Source: Glaciecola sp047250385 (lineage in GTDB: Bacteria; Pseudomonadota; Gammaproteobacteria; Enterobacterales; Alteromonadaceae). From it: a stretch of DNA of 64,000 nt. Of the stretch, positions 53,838 to 62,614 are shown piece by piece (position 1 is the stretch's first letter; the number at the start of each line of letters is the position of its first letter). Location of the stretch: assembly GCF_047250385.1 (NCBI RefSeq), contig NZ_JBLBVM010000050.1, forward strand, positions 1 through 64,000, read 5' to 3'. Under the pieces are notes generated by a model. The model saw nothing but the letters and a program-made list of their open reading frames with translations. It was not told the DNA's origin and did no database searches. The translations under genes and the position numbers were made by a program.

Positions 53838-54320
53838 ATAACCGTCTTCACTTCGATACCACCGTCATCCCTTCGAAAACACCGTCATCACTTCGAAAAA
53901 ACCGTCATCCCTTCGAAAACACCGTCGTCACTTCGAAAACACCGTCATCCCCTCAAAAACACCGTCATCCCCTCGAAGGAGGGGACCTCCTACCAATTAC
54001 GCCAATCTTAAAAAGAGCTCTTTTTGGGTTTTCTAGTGTTTTGGGGAGGTTCCTGCCTTCGCAGGAAAGACGGGGTGAAGTAGCCGTCATCCCTTCGATA
54101 CCACCGTCATCCCCTCAAAAACACCGTCATCCCCTCGAAGGAGGGGACCTCCTACCAATTACGCCAATCTTAAAAAGTGCTCTCTTTGGGTTTTCTAGTG
54201 CTTTGGGGAGGTTCCTGCCTTCGCAGGAATGACGGGGTGAAGTAGCCGTCATCCCTTCGATACCACCGTCATCCCTTCGAAGGAAGGGATCTCCTACCAA
54301 TTACAGCAATCTTAAAAACA
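53838..54320. repeat. Repeat cluster with MITE-like units and ccgtcatc-tcga arrays
   Basis: No gene. Two full copies (53974-54061 and 54136-54223, 88 bp each) and one half copy (54278-54319) of the MITE-like unit seen at 322-410 lie here. Each starts cgaagga(a/g)ggga and ends ggaggttcctgccttcg. They are separated by arrays of accgtcatcccttcgaaa units with a period of about 18-19 bp. The half copy runs into the chemoreceptor stop codon. Confidence 0.8.
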
Positions 54321-54321
54321 A

Positions 54322-55872
54322 CTATTTCTTCCCAAACGCATTAGCCATTCCAACCATACGCTGAATGTTGTCAGTCAATGCTCTGGCATTGTCTTCCATT
54401 TCCACGGCAAGTGAAGCGTTATCATCTGCAACCACTTGGATGGCTGAAATGTTATTTTCGATGTCGTGACACATCCCGTCTTGCACTTCGGTTTCTCTTA
54501 CGATGCCTCGCAAATGGTCAGAGATAGTTTCGATCATCGTGTAGATGTCTTGGATTGCCTCAGCAGATTGATTCGCTTGCTCAGCACTTCTCTCCGCATT
54601 GTCTCGGCTTTCATGCATTTTACCAACCCAACCTTGAAGTGTGTTTCTCATCTCAGCAAGGCTGCCCATCGTATTTGCGGCTGATTCTTGGGTGCGGGTT
54701 GATAAAGCTCTCACTTCGTCGGCTACAACAGAAAAGCCTCGACCTGTTTCACCAGCTCGCGCAGCTTCTATGGCCGCATTCAAAGCCAACAAATTTGTTT
54801 GGTCTGCAATAGAGTCAATTTCACCCACGGTTTCCGATACTTTGTCGGACGCTTGCATTAATTCATCCGCCGTTTCAGATGCTTGCTCAACAATGCCAGC
54901 CAAACCGCTCACACTATCACGACCGCGAACAATCAACTCTTTAGCGCCCGAACATTTTTCATTAGCAAGCTGCACTCTTTGGTTAGTATCTTCAGTGCTA
55001 GTCATAACCGTTTGACTACCTTCTGACATAAGCTTTATCGCCGCCGAGATTTGCTGCATTTCAACTTTTTGTTGGTGTATGCCCTGGGTAGTTCGTTCAA
55101 CCATTGCTAAGGTATTCTGCGCAATCTTGTTTAGCTCCTGTGTCGCGTCTAGCGTGCGCCCCAGTATGGTTCGGCGCATAGCTTTATGCAGGCCTAGATG
55201 AAATTTAACCACGCCAGACACACCTCGGCCGGCTAGCACGTACCTGCTCACACTATCGTATTCGAGCTTGAGTTCTTGCGCCATTTTAGGAATGTCGATT
55301 AACTCTGTCTTGAAGGTAATTAAACCAATCACGCTAAGTGCGATAATTGAAAGGCCTGCAAACCACCCTGACGTGAAGGTAGTAAGAATGGCCGCCAAGG
55401 CAACAACAACGGCAAAGAACATAGCTTTTTGGGCGTAATTCAGTTCTGCTTGTTTTAGTTTGCGACCTTCATTGACGAGTTTATAAAACGCGGTGGCTCT
55501 CTCCACCTGTTCGGCTTTTGGCTTTACCCTAACTGATTGATAGCCCGTAAGTTTTTTACCTTCGTAAATTGGCGTTATGAACGCGTCCACCCAATAGTAG
55601 CGCCCATCTTTACACAGGTTCTTGACGATGCCATGCCACGACTCTCCTTTCTCTAAGTGAGTCCATAGGTCTTTGTAGGCCGCTTTTGGCATATCAGGAT
55701 GGCGCACAATGTTGTGGTTCTTACCTAGCAGTTCATCTGCTTCGTAACCGGCGACTTGGCAGAATGCTGAATTCGCATAGGTGATAATGCCGCGAGTATC
55801 CGTTGTGGAGACTAGCTCAACTGAATCTGAAAATTTTACTTCTTCATTAACGACCGTCTGATTTCGACGCAT
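54322..55872 (-). CDS. Aer-like chemoreceptor with PAS domain
   Basis: 516 residues. An N-terminal PAS domain (about 14-120; TDTRGIITYANSAFCQVAGY, NIVRHPDMPKAAYKDLW) is followed by two membrane helices near 150-190. The signalling domain contains the hallmark NLLALNAAIEAARAGETGRG near 390. The layout without a periplasmic domain is that of the Aer redox/energy receptor; FAD binding is inferred, not shown. It should signal through CheA/CheW. Confidence 0.92.
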   Translation of the reverse strand: MRRNQTVVNEEVKFSDSVELVSTTDTRGIITYANSAFCQVAGYEADELLGKNHNIVRHPDMPKAAYKDLWTHLEKGESWHGIVKNLCKDGRYYWVDAFITPIYEGKKLTGYQSVRVKPKAEQVERATAFYKLVNEGRKLKQAELNYAQKAMFFAVVVALAAILTTFTSGWFAGLSIIALSVIGLITFKTELIDIPKMAQELKLEYDSVSRYVLAGRGVSGVVKFHLGLHKAMRRTILGRTLDATQELNKIAQNTLAMVERTTQGIHQQKVEMQQISAAIKLMSEGSQTVMTSTEDTNQRVQLANEKCSGAKELIVRGRDSVSGLAGIVEQASETADELMQASDKVSETVGEIDSIADQTNLLALNAAIEAARAGETGRGFSVVADEVRALSTRTQESAANTMGSLAEMRNTLQGWVGKMHESRDNAERSAEQANQSAEAIQDIYTMIETISDHLRGIVRETEVQDGMCHDIENNISAIQVVADDNASLAVEMEDNARALTDNIQRMVGMANAFGKK

Positions 55873-56024
55873 ATATTTAACCTTGTTATGACATGCTTTT
55901 TTAAATGCAACTCACTCTATCGAATACAAGCTTTACGTCCTTTTTGAGCTTATGTTTCATAATCCTTTGATTTGCTCAAATTTTTACCCTAATGTATAGG
56001 ATACGATAACGCAAACACTCTAGG

Positions 56025-57350
56025 ATGAAAATTAGTAGAATGCTTAAAGACATATTCAAACGCTCTCACATTGCAAAAGCAGTGCTTATCTCTGCGGCTT
56101 TTATAGTTGCCTCGAATGCGCAAGCAGCGACTCATATTTTTGCTAGTAAGCTCATCACATCTGAAGATTCTAAAATGCAGAGTGATAAAACTGTTATCGT
56201 CGAAAACAATAAGATCATTAGTATAGTTGATGGTAAAAATCAAGGTGGCGAAGGCGATACATTTATCGACTTAAGCGGTAGCACACTGATGCCAGGTTTG
56301 ATGGATATGCATGTTCACTTGTCCTATCAAAATGAAGGGCCAAGCTCCTATCTTAAAAGATTTACCGCCAACGAAGCGGACTACGCAATTTCAGCCGTAG
56401 ATTACGCACAAAAAACCTTAATGGCTGGCTTCACGACCGTTCGTAATTTGGGTGATGTAACCAACGAAACCGTTGCCTTAAGAAAATCAATTAGCCAAGG
56501 CGTGAGTGTTGGGCCTCGCATTTATTCAGCAGGCAAGTCGATAGCAACGACTGGCGGTCATGCTGATCCAACCAATGGCAGAAGCAGCGATTTTATGGGT
56601 AATCCTGGTCCACTCGAAGGTGTTGTTAACGGTGTTGCCGAAGCGAGAAAAGCGGTGCGTCAGCGTTATAAAGAAGGGGCTGATTTAATCAAGATTACTG
56701 CGACCGGCGGCGTTCTAAGTGTTGCAAAAAGTGGTCAAAACCCTCAATTCATGACCGATGAATTAGAAGCAATAGTGCAAACGGCAAAAGACTACGGCAT
56801 GACCGTTGCTGTTCACGCACATGGTAAAGAAGGGATGAAACGCGCGATCCTAGCGGGTGTCGACTCAATTGAGCATGGCACGTACATGGATAAAGAGATC
56901 ATCCGATTGATGCGAAAGCATGATGTATACTACGTACCTACAATCCTAGCGGGCAACTTTGTGGCAGAGAAAGCCAAGATAGATGGTTACTTCCCTGATA
57001 TCGTTCGCCCGAAAGCAGCAGCGATTGGTCCTTTGATTCAAAAAACATTCGCTAGAGCACATGAAAATGGCGTCTTAATTGCGTTTGGTACCGACTCAGG
57101 CGTATCAGCTCATGGCGATAACGCACAAGAATTCGCACTTATGGTTGAAGCTGGTATGTCGGAAATGGATGCAATCATGTCTGCCACAATCAACGCTGCT
57201 AAGCTACTTAAAATAGACAAAGAGCTAGGGACTATTACGCAAGGTAAACTTGCTGATTTAGTTGCGGTAAAAGGCAATCCCCTTGAAGACATTACCTTGA
57301 TGGAAAAAATCGACTTTGTGATGAAAGACGGGAAGGTTGTTAAACAATAG
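56025..57350 (+). CDS. Exported metal-dependent amidohydrolase
   Basis: 441 residues with a signal peptide (AKAVLISAAFIVASNAQA). Metal ligands follow the amidohydrolase order: HVHL near 104, Lys in LIKITATGGV near 222, HAHG near 262, EHGTYMD near 282 and GTDSG near 352. Residues between strands match the imidazolonepropionase/Xaa-Pro dipeptidase-like group. Substrate unknown; it probably hydrolyses a peptide or cyclic amide in the periplasm. Confidence 0.9.
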   Translation: MKISRMLKDIFKRSHIAKAVLISAAFIVASNAQAATHIFASKLITSEDSKMQSDKTVIVENNKIISIVDGKNQGGEGDTFIDLSGSTLMPGLMDMHVHLSYQNEGPSSYLKRFTANEADYAISAVDYAQKTLMAGFTTVRNLGDVTNETVALRKSISQGVSVGPRIYSAGKSIATTGGHADPTNGRSSDFMGNPGPLEGVVNGVAEARKAVRQRYKEGADLIKITATGGVLSVAKSGQNPQFMTDELEAIVQTAKDYGMTVAVHAHGKEGMKRAILAGVDSIEHGTYMDKEIIRLMRKHDVYYVPTILAGNFVAEKAKIDGYFPDIVRPKAAAIGPLIQKTFARAHENGVLIAFGTDSGVSAHGDNAQEFALMVEAGMSEMDAIMSATINAAKLLKIDKELGTITQGKLADLVAVKGNPLEDITLMEKIDFVMKDGKVVKQ

Positions 57351-57436
57351 TCCACGATACGATGCCAGGTTGTCGGTTCATCAAAAGTAAATGAGTCGAC
57401 TTCCTTAACCTCTCCTCACTTTTTAGCTGGAATGCT

Positions 57437-58006
57437 GTGTCTATAAAGAAAAAAATCAAACGCATGATCAACTCTAAACATATGCTACCCGCTATCACCT
57501 TAGCGTCATTTTTAGAGTCGACCGTCGTGCCCATACCTATCGAAGCGCTATTAGTGCCTCTGATGCAAAAGCGACGTGACCAACTCTGGCTAATTGCTTT
57601 AATGACCACCGTTGGCTGTTTGCTTGGTGCAATGTTAGGGTATTTAATCGGGTACTTTCTATTCGACATAATGCGTGATTTGATAATGAGCTATATGACG
57701 ACCGAAAAACAGTTCGCCGCTTTTCAAGAACGGATGGCAAGTGACGGATTTTGGTTTATATTTAGTACTGGTGTAACGCCTATTCCCTTGCAATTAGCGA
57801 CGCTAACAGCCGGCGTGACAGCTTACTCGATACCGCTGTTTATATTGGCTACCGCAATGGGACGTGTCATTCGCTATTTCGGGTTAGCCATATTGGTTTA
57901 TTACTTTGGTGATAAAACCGAAGAGCTTGTAAGAAAGTATAAGTGGAGTGCTAGCGCGTTAGCACTATGTATCGTTGCCTTGATCTGGTGGTTAACGCTG
58001 AATTAA
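57437..58006 (+). CDS. YqaA/DedA-like membrane protein
   Basis: 189 residues with about four to five membrane segments. ASFLESTVVPIPIEALLVPL and FSTGVTPIPLQLATLTAGV are the paired re-entrant motifs of the VTT (DedA/SNARE-associated) domain, as in YqaA. Starts with GTG. Members act in lipid or drug transport across membranes; the exact role of YqaA is not settled. Confidence 0.88.
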   Translation: MSIKKKIKRMINSKHMLPAITLASFLESTVVPIPIEALLVPLMQKRRDQLWLIALMTTVGCLLGAMLGYLIGYFLFDIMRDLIMSYMTTEKQFAAFQERMASDGFWFIFSTGVTPIPLQLATLTAGVTAYSIPLFILATAMGRVIRYFGLAILVYYFGDKTEELVRKYKWSASALALCIVALIWWLTLN

Positions 58007-58103
58007 TCTTGAGTGTCATTATCGATGAGCTTGTTAGGAAACTATCAATCGACAATGACTTTTTATAACTATAAAAATGAATGAAAACGACAAAGGAAAT
58101 ATT

Positions 58104-58862
58104 ATGAAAAAGTTAGTTTCACTAAGCATCGCTTGCGCCTTATTGAGTGCATCAGCATTGTCATCTGCTGCGCCTATTGGTGACAAGATTAAAACAGCAA
58201 TGGCGTCAGATATTCGCACTCAAGCGGAAGTTGAACGTGACGGAAATCGTAAACCGATAAGAACGTTAGAGTTTTTCGGCCTTGAAGATAATATGAGTGT
58301 GCTAGAGCTTCTCCCAGGTGGCGGTTGGTATTCAAAATTATTGATCCCCGCTTTGAATGAAAATGGTGAATATTTTGGAGCCATTGGTACCTCTAGAATC
58401 AAACAAAGCTTAATGGAGCTACCTGGTTTCGAAAAAATGAAGATCGTTGCAGAAGATGCTGACGTTTATCGCGAAGAAGGTTCGCGATTCTACTCATTGA
58501 AAACTGATTCATTAGGCGTAAAAGACGTCGACATGGTACTTACTTTCCGTAACTACCATAACTTTAGCGAGCAAGGCCGTAAAAAGATGAATGAGCTAGC
58601 CTTTGAAGCATTGAGACCGGGTGGTATATATGGTGTAGTCGATCACACAAGACGTCACATGGAGCCTGATGGCAGCAGCAATGGTCGTCGTATTGATCCT
58701 GTTCTAGCGATCAAAGAAATTCAAGAAGCGGGTTTTGTATTAGTCGACTTCAGTAACCTACATTACAAAGAAGATGACGAATTAGAATACGAAGTGGGTG
58801 CACGTTCAGTTTCGGGCAACACAGATCGTTGGACAATTAAGTTCATGAAACCAAAAAGCTAA
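58104..58862 (+). CDS. Exported class I methyltransferase-like protein
   Basis: 252 residues from ATG 58104 (aaagga upstream) with a clear signal peptide (LVSLSIACALLSASALSSAA). The mature part has a SAM-like motif SVLELLPGGGWYSKLL, then VDMVLTFRNYHNF and a HTRRHMEPDGSS loop. Methyltransferases normally act in the cytoplasm because SAM is there, so an exported copy is unusual. Related exported proteins are common in marine gammaproteobacteria; none that I know has a proven substrate. Confidence 0.85.
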   Translation: MKKLVSLSIACALLSASALSSAAPIGDKIKTAMASDIRTQAEVERDGNRKPIRTLEFFGLEDNMSVLELLPGGGWYSKLLIPALNENGEYFGAIGTSRIKQSLMELPGFEKMKIVAEDADVYREEGSRFYSLKTDSLGVKDVDMVLTFRNYHNFSEQGRKKMNELAFEALRPGGIYGVVDHTRRHMEPDGSSNGRRIDPVLAIKEIQEAGFVLVDFSNLHYKEDDELEYEVGARSVSGNTDRWTIKFMKPKS

Positions 58863-58882
58863 AATTAGTTTGAAATAAATGA

Positions 58883-58904
58883 GGCGCAGCAATGCGCCTT
58901 TTTT
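58883..58904 (+). terminator. Rho-independent terminator of the methyltransferase gene
   Basis: GGCGCA and TGCGCC form the stem around GCAA, followed by six T. It sits 20 bases after the stop and three bases before the convergent diguanylate cyclase stop. Confidence 0.85.
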
Positions 58905-58906
58905 CG

Positions 58907-59965
58907 TTAAGCAGCACTAATCACTCTGTCTCGACCGCCTACCTTAGCTTGATACAAAGCTTTGTCTGCTCGACCGAATAAAGCCTCCACGGAATCAGAA
59001 GCTTGGCACTGAGTAACACCGATACTAATGGTAATGTTATTGCCTTCTATCGATTGCTCACTAATGAAAAGTCTGAGGCGATCAGCCAGCTCCATTGCAT
59101 TATCCAAGGGTGTATAGGGCAATACGGCAACAAATTCCTCGCCTCCCCACCTAGCAAGAAGATCGCCCTCTCGCATTTTAGACTGTAGTTTAGCGGCTAT
59201 TTGCTTAAGTACGTTATCGCCAACTAAGTGCCCTTCTACATCATTTATGCGTTTGAAGTGATCAATATCGATGATCAGCAATGTTAAAGGTTTATCTTGC
59301 GGAATTAAGGTTCCGATCATATCACTTAGGCTTTGATCTAGCTTTTCACGGTTATACAATCCGGTCAGCTTATCGGTTTCTGCTAGTATTTGAATTTTTT
59401 GATTTTTCGAACGGAGATCACGATAGGCCTCTGAACGCGCCCCTTCATAAAATCGAAATATCAAAATATGCACAACCATGACCTCAATCATATTCAACAC
59501 CGAGCCAAATGAATACGGCTGTGAAACTTGACTGTCATACAAGGAAAACGAAACATAAGTACAGAACAACAACACTACGACAGTAAAAATAGTTCCCCAA
59601 TTCTTGCCCAATAAAAAGAAAGCAATGGGTGGTATTAAAGTGGCCCAAAGAATAGAGTTGTTAACGCCATTCACGGAGTAGATAAAGATTACAACTAGAA
59701 TGCTCAACATTAGCGTAGCCAGCCACGCTGCAGGTACTAACAGCCCAGTTTTACGAAACCATGCATGAATGGAAAATGAGATACAAGCGCCTACAAAATC
59801 TAGCGCAGTAAGCTTGAGGTTTTGAAATGCGAATAAGTTAATAGCACCAAGCACTAAAAACAAAATAGTGACGAGTAGCATGATGTTGGAGATAAGCCGA
59901 ACGCGCCAAAAGTCGATATGATTTCGAGGATACTGAGGAAGAGTTTTGTACCAATAAGCTAACAT
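58907..59965 (-). CDS. Membrane-bound diguanylate cyclase
   Basis: 352 residues. The first ~185 form five or six membrane helices without a known sensor domain. The GGDEF domain (about 195-350) has LLIIDIDHFKRINDVEGHLV and the catalytic RWGGEEFVAVLP, so it should make cyclic di-GMP. The I-site is not obvious: the residues before GGEEF are DLLA, not RxxD in the usual place. Confidence 0.94.
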   Translation of the reverse strand: MLAYWYKTLPQYPRNHIDFWRVRLISNIMLLVTILFLVLGAINLFAFQNLKLTALDFVGACISFSIHAWFRKTGLLVPAAWLATLMLSILVVIFIYSVNGVNNSILWATLIPPIAFFLLGKNWGTIFTVVVLLFCTYVSFSLYDSQVSQPYSFGSVLNMIEVMVVHILIFRFYEGARSEAYRDLRSKNQKIQILAETDKLTGLYNREKLDQSLSDMIGTLIPQDKPLTLLIIDIDHFKRINDVEGHLVGDNVLKQIAAKLQSKMREGDLLARWGGEEFVAVLPYTPLDNAMELADRLRLFISEQSIEGNNITISIGVTQCQASDSVEALFGRADKALYQAKVGGRDRVISAA

Positions 59966-60081
59966 CTAGATAGACTACCTTATTCCTTGAAGCCCATTTA
60001 ATTTTGGGTCTTCTTTAATGTAGATTAAAGGAAACAAAATAGTAAAGCAACGTGCTTTTGAAACGATGTTAGCGCCTAAAA

Positions 60082-60333
60082 TTACTCAGCAATTCCTTTT
60101 TGTACCAAGTATTTATAAGGCACGTTTTCAGTCTCACTGGCAAGTAAGGTATGTTTCATGAAGCGACAAAAACTAGGAACGTCACGAGTTGTTGAATGAT
60201 CATCCGCACAAATTGAAAGCGTTTCGCCATCTTGCATTTTTCTAATTTGTAAGCGGATCATCATCACCGGCTCTGGGCATCGAAGTCCCATTGCGTCGAG
60301 TTGGTGATCGGCTTGTGCAAATAAATCAGTCAT
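60082..60333 (-). CDS. tusA: Sulfurtransferase TusA
   Basis: TusA relays sulfur from IscS to tRNA 2-thiouridine synthesis and other acceptors. The 83-residue product has the signature LDAMGLRCPEPVMM with the active-site Cys, and the DHSTTRDVPSFC helix. Length is typical. The gene stands alone. Confidence 0.96.
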   Translation of the reverse strand: MTDLFAQADHQLDAMGLRCPEPVMMIRLQIRKMQDGETLSICADDHSTTRDVPSFCRFMKHTLLASETENVPYKYLVQKGIAE

Positions 60334-60406
60334 ATTTCGTTTTAATAAAGTGCTAGTTAAGTGTTAACTTGGCGTTAGTGGCTTTGGTCAATTAACTAAA
60401 GCAGCA

Positions 60407-61063
60407 CTAAATACCGTATGTTTCGCGGTATTGGTTAATACTCTTAACCGCTTCATTGTTCGTACCTAGCGATGATAAATAGGCAACCACATCGGCCAAC
60501 GTCACGATTGAAATAACCTGAGTATTGAAATCGCGCTCGACTTCTTGAATAGCAGATAATTCGCCTTGTCCACGCTCTTGACGATCAAGTGCAATGAGCA
60601 CACCCGCCAAACTCGCTTTGTGTTGTTCAATTAAGAGCATCGATTCACGAATAGCCGTGCCCGCGGTAATCACGTCGTCCACCAGCATAATTTTGCCTTC
60701 AAGAGGGCTGCCAACTAAATTGCCGCCTTCACCGTGAGTTTTGGCCTCTTTACGGTTAAAGCAATACGGCACATCCAGATCGTAGTCATTCGACAAGGCA
60801 ACAGCAGTTGTTGTGGCAATTGGGATGCCCTTGTATGCAGGACCGAACAAAACATCAAAGTCGACATTCGCCGCTTGCAAAGCTGCCGCGTAATAACGAC
60901 CTAACTTCGCCAAATCGCCACCGGTATTAAACAAGCCAGCGTTGAAAAAGTAAGGGCTGACTCGACCCGATTTAAGCGTGAACTCTCCAAAACGCAATAC
61001 ATTGCGCTCAATCGCAAATTCAATAAATTCTTTTTTGTAGTCTTGAAGCTGAGTATTTTGCAT
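60407..61063 (-). CDS. pyrE: Orotate phosphoribosyltransferase PyrE
   Basis: PyrE joins orotate to PRPP in pyrimidine synthesis. The 218-residue protein has the PRPP loop MLVDDVITAGTAIRES near 120-135 and the orotate region AYKGIPIATTTAVAL. It lies downstream of rph as in enteric bacteria, with a 274-bp intercistronic region containing hairpins and a tandem repeat. Confidence 0.97.
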   Translation of the reverse strand: MQNTQLQDYKKEFIEFAIERNVLRFGEFTLKSGRVSPYFFNAGLFNTGGDLAKLGRYYAAALQAANVDFDVLFGPAYKGIPIATTTAVALSNDYDLDVPYCFNRKEAKTHGEGGNLVGSPLEGKIMLVDDVITAGTAIRESMLLIEQHKASLAGVLIALDRQERGQGELSAIQEVERDFNTQVISIVTLADVVAYLSSLGTNNEAVKSINQYRETYGI

Positions 61064-61142
61064 TGTGTGCGCCTTGATCAGATGCTTGTTGAGCTGGTTT
61101 TCTTGTTCAACAAGCTAAGTATTTATATTTCAAATTTTGGAT

Positions 61143-61174
61143 AAATGAAAGGCCTCATATGAGACCTTTCATTT
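61143..61174. promoter_or_regulatory. 14-bp-arm palindrome between rph and pyrE
   Basis: AAATGAAAGGCCTCATATGAGACCTTTCATTT is palindromic with one mismatch. No strong U-run follows on the pyrE strand. It could be a pause or processing structure; E. coli controls pyrE by attenuation at this point, but the layout is not the same. Confidence 0.5.
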
Positions 61175-61240
61175 ACTTTGTTGCTATTTGCTAACTGGCT
61201 TTGCAATTTCGAGCTTTCTAGTTTTTTAGCTTTCTACTTT

Positions 61241-61270
61241 CTAGCTTACTAGCTTACTAGCTTACTAGCT
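61241..61270. repeat. 8-bp tandem repeat ctagctta
   Basis: Three full units of ctagctta plus ctagct run without a mismatch. Related partial units lie upstream (gagctttctag, ctttctagc). It sits in the rph-pyrE spacer, so its copy number could change the leader of pyrE. Confidence 0.7.
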
Positions 61271-61291
61271 CTTTACTTTCTAGCCGTTCAT

Positions 61292-61328
61292 TTTTAGCTT
61301 GTTTAATCAGTAAGTAAACAAGCTAAAA
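61292..61328 (-). terminator. Perfect 14-bp-stem hairpin directly after rph
   Basis: TTTTAGCTTGTTTA (61292-61305) and TAAACAAGCTAAAA (61315-61328) are exact inverted repeats around a 9-base loop. It starts ten bases past the rph stop. The A/T-rich ends give a weak U-run on both strands, so it may terminate or protect the rph RNA. Confidence 0.6.
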
Positions 61329-61337
61329 CACAAACCG

Positions 61338-62051
61338 TTAAGCTAAAGCGCTTTTTTGCTCTGCAAATAATTCCATGATGCCGTCTTTTGCTAAGCTCAG
61401 CATTTCATTCATTTCTTCGAAGCTAAATGGTTCAGCTTCAGCAGTACCTTGTACTTCAATTAGCTTACCCGTTTCAGTCATGACAACGTTCATGTCTGTT
61501 TCAGCCACTGCATCTTCAAGATACTCAAGGTCGGCAATTGGGTTGCCTTTGTAAACGCCAACAGAAACGGCAGCAATCATGTGCTTCATTGGGTTCGCTT
61601 TGAGTATACCTTTAGCGCGCATCCAAGTAAGTGCGTCAACTAAGGCAACACAAGCACCGGTAATTGAAGCAGTACGCGTACCGCCATCGGCTTGAATCAC
61701 ATCACAATCAACTGTAATGGTGTTTTCGCCAAGTAATTTTAAATCAACGGCTGCACGTAAAGAACGCGCAATTAAACGTTGAATTTCTAGCGTGCGGCCA
61801 CCTTGTTTGCCGCGTGCTGCTTCACGATCTGAACGCGTGTGCGTAGCTCGTGGCAACATGCTGTATTCAGCTGTCACCCAACCTTTACCTTGGCCTTTCA
61901 TAAAACGAGGCACACCCTCAACAACCGTGGCATTACAAAGCACTTTGGTGTTACCAAACTCAATCAATACAGACCCTTCTGCATGACAAGTAAAGTTACG
62001 GGTAATAGTTACGGGACGGATTTGACTAGCTGTTCTGCCGCTTGGACGCAT
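61338..62051 (-). CDS. rph: Ribonuclease PH
   Basis: RNase PH trims the 3' end of tRNA precursors by phosphorolysis. The 237-residue protein has MRPSGRTASQIRPVTITRNF and KGWVTAEYSMLPRATHTRSD, the RNase PH fold motifs, and CDVIQADGGTRTASITGA for the phosphate site. It has the usual length and looks active, unlike the truncated allele of some E. coli K-12 strains. Confidence 0.97.
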   Translation of the reverse strand: MRPSGRTASQIRPVTITRNFTCHAEGSVLIEFGNTKVLCNATVVEGVPRFMKGQGKGWVTAEYSMLPRATHTRSDREAARGKQGGRTLEIQRLIARSLRAAVDLKLLGENTITVDCDVIQADGGTRTASITGACVALVDALTWMRAKGILKANPMKHMIAAVSVGVYKGNPIADLEYLEDAVAETDMNVVMTETGKLIEVQGTAEAEPFSFEEMNEMLSLAKDGIMELFAEQKSALA

Positions 62052-62294
62052 GTTTAACTCCTTAAAATTCAGGGCCGAATTATAGCGTAGTTATGTTGTA
62101 AGCGGGAGGTGTAAAGTTAGCTATTCGGAAAAAAGTTGGTGTGAGACACCTTGCTAAGCAAAAACGAAGAACGCTTTTCTTATTCAAACTGGCTTGAAGG
62201 GTCATATTTGTAGCTTGTTCCATCAAATATAATTCACCAAACTTTGAATACAAGTTCACAACGTACGACAAATTACGTACAATAAGGGCGCTAA

Positions 62295-62591
62295 ATGGGC
62301 TTTAGAAAAGCGAAACGCCAAGTCTTAGAATGCTTGTCGTCTGGAAAAATTCTGCATGAAGTAAGGCAACATATTGATTTAAAGAACTTATTTTCCACGG
62401 GGCAGATCAGTATAGACGAAGTCAGTTTAATTATTGCTAGGGCTAAGGGCACAGAGTACCAACAAGCGAAACACCATACTGTAAAGTCTGTAAACGTCCA
62501 TATTTTGAAGACTAGATATTGCGGGCAACGTTGGTACATAAAATGGTATTACATTGAACCAAATTCAGTATTTATTAGTGTACATCATTAA
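62295..62591 (+). CDS. MqsR-like toxin of a type II toxin-antitoxin pair
   Basis: 98 residues. The C-terminal two thirds follow the MqsR pattern: ISIDEVSLIIARAKGTEYQQ, then a basic loop and the strands VHILKTRYCGQRWYIKWYYI and SVFISVHH. MqsR cuts mRNA at GCU and blocks growth. Identity to E. coli MqsR looks low by eye, so the fold call is by pattern. The toxin gene comes first, as in mqsRA, and AAGGGC precedes the ATG. A GTACG-N8-CGTAC inverted repeat upstream (62263-62280) could be the operator. Confidence 0.7.
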   Translation: MGFRKAKRQVLECLSSGKILHEVRQHIDLKNLFSTGQISIDEVSLIIARAKGTEYQQAKHHTVKSVNVHILKTRYCGQRWYIKWYYIEPNSVFISVHH

Positions 62592-62614
62592 TGATAAATA
62601 CTAAGGACTTCATA

